DNA of 64,000 nt from Streptomyces lavendofoliae (GTDB lineage: Bacteria; Actinomycetota; Actinomycetes; Streptomycetales; Streptomycetaceae), in contig NZ_BMTP01000017.1 of NCBI RefSeq assembly GCF_014649735.1, positions 1 through 64,000 of the forward strand, written 5' to 3'. Below are positions 58,292 through 64,000 of this stretch, piece after piece (the first letter of the stretch is position 1; each line of letters begins with the position of its first letter). A program made the translations under genes and the position numbers. The notes below the pieces were generated by a model that saw only the letters and a program-made list of their open reading frames with translations, was not told where the DNA came from and did no database searches.

Positions 58292-60958
58292 TCACTCCGG
58301 GGCGGGGTCCGTGTCGCGGGTGAGGCGGGCCCGGTCGGCGAGGGCGCGGGCTGCGAGGGCGTCGGCGCCGCAGGCGGCGGCCAGGCCGGAGGCGCGGGTG
58401 AGGTCCTCGGGGCGGCCAACGGCCAGGGCGTACTGGTGCAGGGCCTGTGCGTGTTCGTACGCGGAAGGGGAGGCCGCCAGGTGGCGGACCGCCTGGGCGA
58501 GGAGCGGGACGGCCTCCTCGGGGCGGGCGAACAGGGCGGCGCAGCGGAGGGCTTCGCCGATGGCCGTGTCGGTGCCGAGGCGCTCGGCCCGGACCCTGGC
58601 GCGGGTGGCGAGCCGGGCCGCGCGGGCGGGGTCGTCCTCGGCCAGGGCGCGTGCGAGGTCGAAGGCCCAGGGCGCCCACAGGCCGTTGTGCCGGTCGCGG
58701 GCCTCGAAGGCCCGGCCGGCGTCCTCCAGCTCGGCGACCGCCTCCCCCGTACGGCCTTCGGCGAGAAGCAGGCGGGCGTGGACGCAGCGGGCGTCCGGCA
58801 GGATCATGGCGCTCGGCCACGGCGGACCGAAACGGTGGCGGGTGGCGACGTCGCGCGCCTCGGCGACCCGGCCCCGGGCGAGCAGGGTGTCGACGAGCAG
58901 GCAGACGGCGTCCCACTGGACCGGGAGGCCGCTGCCGACGCGGCCGGCGAGGCGGAGGCCCTCGCGCAGGAAGCCCTCGGCCTCGACGAGCGCGCCGCGG
59001 CGGCGGTGGGCCAGGCCGACGAGGGTGTGCGCGAAGGCGAGGTGGGCGCCCCTCCAGCCGGAGATCTCGTAGGCGCGTACGGCTTCCTCGAACAGGTCCA
59101 GGGCCCGGTCGGGGCGGTCGGTGAAGGCGTAGGCGACGCCGACCACGGCGGGGGTCTCGAATCCCCACTCGGTGTCGGTCCAGCCCAGACCGCGCGCCGG
59201 GCGGCCGCCGACGAGGGCGCGGTCGCACAGCCGGAGGACGTGTTCCGCGTCCTCGCCGCGCAGCATGGCGTCGAAGGCCCGCAGGGACAGCAGGGCTCGC
59301 TCGGCGTTGTCGGCGCCGGGCAGGTGGTCGGCGAGCTCGGCGAGCCGGCGGGAGCGGCCGGCTCCGTCCTCCTCGGTGGCCCGGAAAGCCTCGTACATGA
59401 AGTGGGCCGCCCGCAGGCGCGTGCGCGCGGGTCCCTCGGGGGCGCGGGCGGCCTCGGCGGCGACGGAGTGGGCGGCCTCGCGCAGCTGGTCGTTGTGGGC
59501 GAGGGCCTGGGCGAGGCGACAGGTGGCGTCGGTGCGCAGCTCGCCGTCGAGGCCGGGGAGGGCGAGCGCGGAGCGGAGGTGGCGCACGGTGGCGGCCGGC
59601 GAGGTCAGGAGGGCGGCGCAGCCGAGTTCGTACAGCACCCGCGCGTACAGGTGGGGCGGCGGGGGCTCCTGGAGGGCGCGTTCCAGGCAGCGGCGGGCGG
59701 CCTCCGGGGCGCCGACGGCGAGGTGCTCGCGGGCGGCCTCGCGCAGTTGGGCGACGACTTCCTCGTCGTCGTCCGGGTGGACCTCCAGCAGGTGGCGGGA
59801 GGCGGCCGCGGCTCCGAGGCCCGCGCCGGCGACGGCCCAGGCGGCCCGGCCGTGCAGGGCGGTGCGGGTGGCGGGCGGGATGGAGCGGTATACGGCGGAG
59901 GCGATGAGCGGGTGGGCGAACTCCAGCGGTTCGGAGCCGGTGACGATACGGGCCCGGCGCAGCCGTTCGGCGCAGTCGGCGGCCTCGGCGGTGGTCATCC
60001 CGGCCAGGGAGGCGGCCAGGCCGGGCGTGATGCCGGTGCCCAGCACGGCGGCTGCCCAGGCGAGCCGGGTGGGGCCGGTGCCGAGGCGCTCCAGCCGGCT
60101 GACGAGGCCGCTGCCGCGGGAGGAGGTGCCGAGGTCGCGCAGCAGGCCCGCCGACCGCTCGACGGGGTCGAGCATGCGGTCCTGGACCCTGGCGAGCAGC
60201 TCGACCGTTTCGTACGGGTTGCCGCCGGTCACCGCCCACACCTCGCGGCAGAACGGGTCGTCCGCCCGGTCGCCGAGCGTGGCGCGGGCCAGTTCGGCGG
60301 TCGCTCCGGGGCTGAGGGGGTGCAGGGTCACCCGCAGCCGGGCGGCTTCACCGAGCCGGTCGAGCAGGCGGGCGGAGGCGGGCGGCGGATCGGCGCGGTG
60401 AGCGAGGACGACGAGCAGCGGCAGGCCGGGCAGGCTCACCGCCAGCGAGGCGAGCCACCCCAGAGACTCTCTGTCCGCCCAGTGCGCGTCGTCGACGAGC
60501 AGGACGAGGGGCCGGGTCCGGTGGCGTTCGGCGAGCCGCGCGGCGAACCGGTCCAGTCCGTCGCGCACGCCCTGGGGGTCGGCCGCCCGCGCTCCGGGGG
60601 CGGTGAGGCCGAGGGCGGGCGCGGCGACCTCGTACCAGTCGCCGAGCAGGCGCCGCACCCGGTCGTCGGTGAGGCCGGCCAGCACGGGGCGCAGCAGTTG
60701 CCGTACGAGGTGGAAGGGCACGGAGGTGACGGTCTCCCCGCCGCACCCTCCGCTGACCGTGCACCGGTCCCCGGCGATCCGGCGGACCGCCGCGAGCAGG
60801 GCCGTGCGTCCGATGCCGGCCTCGCCCCGGTAGACCAGCAGGCCGCCGGTGGCGGCCGGGCCGCACAGCGCCTCCACGGCACGGGCGGCCGCGGCGAGCT
60901 CGGGCTCACGCTCCAACAGCGTTACGGCGAACCGGTGTTCCGGCCGGGACGGCGGCAT
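58292..60958 (-). CDS. LAL-type AAA ATPase/TPR regulator lacking the C-terminal LuxR HTH
   Basis: 888 residues from the ATG at 60958, which has GGGAGGGAAGG before it. The N-terminus is the STAND/AAA ATPase of large LuxR-type regulators: LLEREPELAAAARAVEALCG, Walker A VYRGEAGIGRTALLAAV, Walker B RPLVLLVDDAHWADRESLG. Helical TPR-like repeats (ERALLSLRAFDAMLRGEDAE, AFDLARALAEDDPARAARLA) fill the rest. The protein stops at LADRARLTRDTDPAPE, just where a LuxR DNA-binding domain would be expected, and I find none. It may act without DNA binding, or the gene may be truncated. The tRNA-Pro starts 54 bases downstream. Confidence 0.87.
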   Translation of the reverse strand: MPPSRPEHRFAVTLLEREPELAAAARAVEALCGPAATGGLLVYRGEAGIGRTALLAAVRRIAGDRCTVSGGCGGETVTSVPFHLVRQLLRPVLAGLTDDRVRRLLGDWYEVAAPALGLTAPGARAADPQGVRDGLDRFAARLAERHRTRPLVLLVDDAHWADRESLGWLASLAVSLPGLPLLVVLAHRADPPPASARLLDRLGEAARLRVTLHPLSPGATAELARATLGDRADDPFCREVWAVTGGNPYETVELLARVQDRMLDPVERSAGLLRDLGTSSRGSGLVSRLERLGTGPTRLAWAAAVLGTGITPGLAASLAGMTTAEAADCAERLRRARIVTGSEPLEFAHPLIASAVYRSIPPATRTALHGRAAWAVAGAGLGAAAASRHLLEVHPDDDEEVVAQLREAAREHLAVGAPEAARRCLERALQEPPPPHLYARVLYELGCAALLTSPAATVRHLRSALALPGLDGELRTDATCRLAQALAHNDQLREAAHSVAAEAARAPEGPARTRLRAAHFMYEAFRATEEDGAGRSRRLAELADHLPGADNAERALLSLRAFDAMLRGEDAEHVLRLCDRALVGGRPARGLGWTDTEWGFETPAVVGVAYAFTDRPDRALDLFEEAVRAYEISGWRGAHLAFAHTLVGLAHRRRGALVEAEGFLREGLRLAGRVGSGLPVQWDAVCLLVDTLLARGRVAEARDVATRHRFGPPWPSAMILPDARCVHARLLLAEGRTGEAVAELEDAGRAFEARDRHNGLWAPWAFDLARALAEDDPARAARLATRARVRAERLGTDTAIGEALRCAALFARPEEAVPLLAQAVRHLAASPSAYEHAQALHQYALAVGRPEDLTRASGLAAACGADALAARALADRARLTRDTDPAPE

Positions 60959-61081
60959 CGCCTTCCCTCCCCACGCGTACCCGTCGAGTCCCCACACTCC
61001 GTGTCAAGCCGAGGGTAGCCCGGTCCCCCGGTCGGCGGACACGGTGAGGACGCCACCCGCCGGACGGGTGACAATCGGGGC

Positions 61082-61552
61082 GTGGACAGCACACGGAGGG
61101 ACCGGGACGAGGAGGGGCGGGCGCGCAACGCGCGCCCCCGGGACGGGCTGGGGCGCCCCCTGCCGTACGGCGCGGAGGGGGTGGAGCGGCAGCCCGAGGG
61201 CGTGGTGCGCACGCCGGACGAATCCGTACGGGAGGCGCAGCGGTTGCTGGACTCCGGGATGCCCTTCCACGCCCACGAGGTCCTGGAGGACGCCTGGAAG
61301 TCCGCCCCCGGGGAGGAGCGGGAGTTGTGGCGGGGCCTGGCCCAGTTGGCGGTCGGCCTGACGCACGCGGCCCGGGGCAACACGGCCGGCGGGGCCCGGC
61401 TGCTGCTCCGGGGCGCGGACCGGATCGCGGCGTACGCCCACCGGCCGCACGGCATCGACGTGGCGGGCCTGGTGGCCTGGGCGCGGTCGCTGGCCGAGGG
61501 GCTGGACGGGCCGGTGGACCCGTCGGCGCGGGCGCCGAGGCTCCTCGGCTGA
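61082..61552 (+). CDS. DUF309 domain-containing protein
   Basis: 156 residues, GTG start. The conserved DUF309 helix pair is visible as EAQRLLDSGMPFHAHEVLED followed by AWKSAPGEERELWRGLAQLA (about 50-88), then VGLTHAARGNTAGGARLL. This alpha-helical family has no firmly known function. The first 40 residues are charged and probably disordered. Divergent from the LAL gene (123-base gap). Confidence 0.88.
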   Translation: MDSTRRDRDEEGRARNARPRDGLGRPLPYGAEGVERQPEGVVRTPDESVREAQRLLDSGMPFHAHEVLEDAWKSAPGEERELWRGLAQLAVGLTHAARGNTAGGARLLLRGADRIAAYAHRPHGIDVAGLVAWARSLAEGLDGPVDPSARAPRLLG

Positions 61553-61639
61553 GAGCCGGGCGTGGCGGTGGCGGTGGCGGTGGCCGTGCGGCAGGGGGCG
61601 GGGCGGGCAGGTGCGGTGACGGTGGCGGCCCCTGCCGCC

Positions 61640-61790
61640 CTGGTGGCGCTGTACTCGGGCATTCACCGCCCGGACGGCCGACGAGGCCGGTGTCGCGCTC
61701 GGCAAGCGGGTCGCCGCGCACACGCTCCGCCGCGCGGAGCGGCTGGTCGGCGCGCTCCGAGCCGTCAGGGGTCCCGTTGCCCGTGCGGCG
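61640..61790 (+). pseudogene. Possible gene remnant between DUF309 and P450
   Basis: One frame reads RAFTARTADEAGVALGKRVA then AHTLRRAERLVGALRAV, which has the feel of coding sequence but has no start or domain context. It is preceded by a simple GTGGCG repeat (about 61564-61590). I cannot name a parent family. The 253-base gap otherwise shows nothing. Confidence 0.25.
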
Positions 61791-61805
61791 GGGCCGGAAG
61801 GCCGC

Positions 61806-63155
61806 TCACGCCGGTGCGTCCCAGGTGACGTGGAGGGTCTCGGGCGAGCGGTGTATCAGGGTGGGGCGCATCACCACGTCGTACCCCTCGGCGAGCCGCA
61901 GGCCCGGCAGGCGCCGGCGGAACAGCTCGATGGTGAGCCGGAGTTGGGCGCGGGCGAGCTGGGAGCCCGGGCAGCCGTGCGTGCCGTGGCCGAAGGCGAC
62001 GTGACGGAGGTGGGGGTGGGTGAGCGGCCGGGTGATGTCGAAGGTGCCGGCGCGTTCGTAGCGGGTCTCGTCGCGGTTGGCGGAGCCGTACGCGACGAAC
62101 AGCGCGGCCCCGGCGGGCAGCCGGGTGCCGGCGAGGGTGACGGGGCGGGTGGTGGTGCGGCGGAAGCCCTGCACGGGGGTGTCGTAGCGGGCCGCCTCCT
62201 CCACGGCGGCCGGTATCAGGTCCGGCCGGGTGCGGACGAGGTCCCACTGGCCGGGGTGGTCGAGGAGGTGGAGGAGGGTGGTGCCGATGAGCGCGGTGGT
62301 GGTCAGGTGCCCGGCGATGAGGAAGTTCTGCATCGTGGCGACCAGTTCGTGGCGCTGGTCGGGGGTGAGCGGGGCGGTGCCGGGGGCGAGCGCGGCGACG
62401 AGCGCGGAGCAGAGGTCGTCGCGGGGCCGGGCGCGGCGGTCGCGTACGAGGTCGTCCAGGAGGTGCTGGAGGGCGACCACGTCCTCGGCGGCGGCGACCT
62501 GTTCGTCCTCGGTCAGGGGCCGGAACAGGAGCTGCTCGGCGCGGCGTCCGCCGTGCACGGCGGCCGGGACGTCGGCGGGGTCGAGGCCGAGCAGCCGCCC
62601 CACGACCGCGCCGGGGAGCTTCTTCGCGTAGGCCGCCATCAGCTCGGTCCGGCCGTCGGCGGCGAAGCCGTCGACCAGTTCGCCGGCGACCCGGGCCGCG
62701 TACGGCAGGAGCGCGGCGACGCGGGGCGCCGACAGGCCGCTGTTGAGGGGGGCGCGGTGGCGCCGGTGGGCGGCCCCGTCGGTGGTGACGACGGTGGGGC
62801 GGTTGCCGAGGCCGCGGGCGAGGACGGCGAGCGCGGCGGGACCGGGCCGGACGTCGGGGCGCAGGGACCCGGCGGAGGAGAAGTCCCCGGGGCGCAGCAG
62901 CACCTCGCGGACGCCCGCGTCGCGGGCCACGAGCCAGGCGTCGAGTTCGGGTACGTGGACGAGGCCCGCGGTGCGCCGGGCCCGCGCGTACAGCGGGTAC
63001 GGGTCGCGCTGGAGCGCCTCGAGCGCGCCGACCGGCGCGGACGGGACGGCGGCTGCACCGGAAGCGGTGGGAGCCGGTGGCCGGGCCCCCGGGGCGGCGG
63101 GGACCACGGGGGCGGGTGGCCGGGGGGTGGGGCCCGCGGGGGTGGTGGGGTCCAT
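61806..63155 (-). CDS. Cytochrome P450
   Basis: 449 residues. After a Pro/Ala-rich N-terminal extension of about 45 residues, the class I bacterial P450 fold is complete. The I-helix oxygen-binding motif is NFLIAGHLTTTALIGTT (AGHLTT in place of the usual AGxDTT), the K-helix ExxR is in AVEEAARYDTPVQGFRR, and the haem-binding loop is FGHGTHGCPGSQLARAQL with the Cys ligand. It resembles the CYP105/107-like Streptomyces enzymes. No ferredoxin gene is adjacent. The ATG at 63155 has AGGAGG 6 bases upstream. It is followed upstream by a TetR regulator on the same strand, which may control it. Substrate unknown. Confidence 0.92.
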   Translation of the reverse strand: MDPTTPAGPTPRPPAPVVPAAPGARPPAPTASGAAAVPSAPVGALEALQRDPYPLYARARRTAGLVHVPELDAWLVARDAGVREVLLRPGDFSSAGSLRPDVRPGPAALAVLARGLGNRPTVVTTDGAAHRRHRAPLNSGLSAPRVAALLPYAARVAGELVDGFAADGRTELMAAYAKKLPGAVVGRLLGLDPADVPAAVHGGRRAEQLLFRPLTEDEQVAAAEDVVALQHLLDDLVRDRRARPRDDLCSALVAALAPGTAPLTPDQRHELVATMQNFLIAGHLTTTALIGTTLLHLLDHPGQWDLVRTRPDLIPAAVEEAARYDTPVQGFRRTTTRPVTLAGTRLPAGAALFVAYGSANRDETRYERAGTFDITRPLTHPHLRHVAFGHGTHGCPGSQLARAQLRLTIELFRRRLPGLRLAEGYDVVMRPTLIHRSPETLHVTWDAPA

Positions 63156-63246
63156 GCGGCGCCTCCTGACGGAAGGGGTGCGGGCACGGTGCGGTCCGCC
63201 CATGGTGCCCGAGGGGCGCGGCGCCGGGAAGACGGCGCGGTGGCCG

Positions 63247-63867
63247 TCAGGTGTCCGAAGGGCCGATGCCGAGCGCCGGGAGGATCACCGCGTCGACGTA
63301 CGCCGGCAGGGCGTCCTCCTGGCCGAAGCGGTCCTCGAAGAGCCGCTCGACACGCAGCAGGCCCAGGAGGCCGGGCGCGACGAAGGTGATGGCCGGGTTG
63401 TCGGCGGCGACCTCGCCGCGTTCGACACCGCGCCGGAGCATCGCGTCGAGAGCGGCGACCTCGGGGTTGATGACCGTCTCGCGCAGCGCCCGGCGCAGGT
63501 CAGGGTGCTGGAGGTAGGCCTGACCGACGGCTTCCATCAGTTCGGTGTCGTGGCCCCGGCGTCCCGCGGCGGCGAGGGCGGCCGCACGCAGGTCTCCCGC
63601 CAGGGAGCCGGTGTCGATGCCGGTGAACAGACTGCACCGGCTCTTGGCGAGGGCGGCGGTCACCAGCTGGGACTTGGTCTTCCACTGGCGGTAGAGGGTG
63701 GCTTTACCGCACTTCGTGCGGGCGGCGACACCCTCCATGGTCACGGCGTCGTAGCCCCGCTCCCGCAGCAGGTCGAGCACGGCCCCGTACAGCTCCAGCT
63801 CGCGCTCCGGGCCGATCTTGCTGCGGCGCGTGCCGGTCCGGGCGGCCGTGGCGGCCTGCGTGGACAT
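63247..63867 (-). CDS. TetR-family transcriptional regulator
   Basis: 206 residues. The helix-turn-helix lies at about 35-75: LYGAVLDLLRERGYDAVTME, GVAARTKCGKATLYRQWKTK. A TetR_C-type ligand domain follows (SLFTGIDTGSLAGDLRAAAL, MEAVGQAYLQHPDLRRALRE). The ATG at 63867 has GGAGGA 6 bases upstream. The 34-bp palindrome at 63931-63964 covers its promoter and that of a gene reading right out of the window, so autoregulation and control of the divergent gene are likely. The P450 gene 91 bases downstream may be cotranscribed. Confidence 0.92.
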   Translation of the reverse strand: MSTQAATAARTGTRRSKIGPERELELYGAVLDLLRERGYDAVTMEGVAARTKCGKATLYRQWKTKSQLVTAALAKSRCSLFTGIDTGSLAGDLRAAALAAAGRRGHDTELMEAVGQAYLQHPDLRRALRETVINPEVAALDAMLRRGVERGEVAADNPAITFVAPGLLGLLRVERLFEDRFGQEDALPAYVDAVILPALGIGPSDT

Positions 63868-63911
63868 CGGTTCCTCCACGGAAGGGGCGAGGGTGCCTGC
63901 TTGCACGTACG

Positions 63912-63940
63912 AGATTACGGGGTGCCCAATCGAGACGCAA
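63912..63940 (-). promoter_or_regulatory. Promoter of the TetR gene
   Basis: TTGCGT (63935-63940), a 17-base spacer and TAATCT (63912-63917). The -35 box lies inside the left arm of the 34-bp palindrome. Confidence 0.6.
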
Positions 63941-63964
63941 ACGTATCGATACGCTTGCGTCTCG
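63931..63964. promoter_or_regulatory. 34-bp near-perfect palindrome, predicted TetR operator
   Basis: The left arm CGAGACGCAAACGTATC (63931-63947) and the right arm GATACGCTTGCGTCTCG (63948-63964) are reverse complements at 16 of 17 positions. The palindrome holds both -35 boxes of two divergent promoters. The length would suit two TetR dimers. Confidence 0.85.
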
Positions 63965-63983
63965 ATAAAATCGGATCTACGCT
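63955..63983 (+). promoter_or_regulatory. Promoter of a divergent gene beyond the right edge
   Basis: TTGCGT (63955-63960), a 17-base spacer and TACGCT (63978-63983) on the plus strand. The coding region it serves lies outside the window. Confidence 0.55.
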
Positions 63984-64000
63984 TTCACTCGTTTGCTTCC

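Noticed and set aside
61562..61828. An 88-codon frame starting with Ala-Val repeats
   Set aside because: The start is a simple GTGGCG repeat and the remainder is Arg/Gly/Pro-rich; another frame looks more coding-like but is also incomplete.

Overview
The window is high-GC actinobacterial DNA, almost certainly a Streptomyces chromosome. Supporting signs are GTG starts with GGAGG-type ribosome binding sites, streptogrisin-type protease, LAL regulator, BxlEFGA-like xylobiose locus, monomeric isocitrate dehydrogenase, and a short sulfur-metabolism leader peptide of the kind RefSeq calls 'putative leader peptide'. All assignments come from reading the sequence and recalled family knowledge; no database search was run.

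Left part (1-8 kb): a membrane protein gene cut by the window edge; a DUF11-repeat protein with a small acidic partner; a small secreted protein; xylulose-5-phosphate/fructose-6-phosphate phosphoketolase; and a broken sensor histidine kinase. At 7.5-14.4 kb lies an organosulfur cluster: SfnG-like dimethylsulfone monooxygenase, DszC-like monooxygenase, FMN reductase, SfnB-like protein and SsuD-like monooxygenase. A leader peptide on an apparently leaderless transcript precedes it, and a LysR regulator is divergent.

14.5-22.7 kb is ordinary accessory material: a RecQ-type helicase with a reading-frame break, a flavodoxin-like protein, a DUF6328 protein, an anti-sigma ATPase with a MEDS sensor, a second LysR regulator, a secreted S1 protease with chitin-binding tail and a small membrane protein.

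22.8-40.6 kb holds the most distinctive content, a small nonribosomal peptide cluster. Seven genes run leftward as one likely operon: MFS exporter, NRPS 1 (A-PCP-C, predicted Val), NRPS 2 (A-PCP-C-PCP-TE, predicted Ser), type II thioesterase, SDR, NRPS 3 (A-PCP, predicted Thr) and ATP-grasp ligase. A clear promoter with a palindrome in its spacer lies upstream. The NRPS 2 thioesterase has Cys in place of the catalytic Ser, its second carrier protein has no adenylation domain in cis, and its condensation domain reads HNxxxDG. Thr supplied in trans followed by Cys-thioesterase release suggests a Val-Ser-Thr type product, perhaps a beta-lactone; this is inference. A flavin monooxygenase lies just upstream.

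40.7-48 kb has housekeeping and small genes: DUF6131, DoxX, WGR/beta-propeller, methyltransferase, peptidoglycan amidase and isocitrate dehydrogenase. 48.1-58.1 kb is a xylan locus: GH3 beta-xylosidase, ABC transporter, LacI regulator, GH10 xylanase and esterase, both with CBM2. Shared CGAAA-N-TTTCG operators sit downstream of both main promoters. The right end has tRNA-Pro(GGG), a LAL-type ATPase lacking its HTH, a DUF309 protein, a cytochrome P450 and a TetR regulator with a 34-bp palindrome shared with a divergent gene outside the window.
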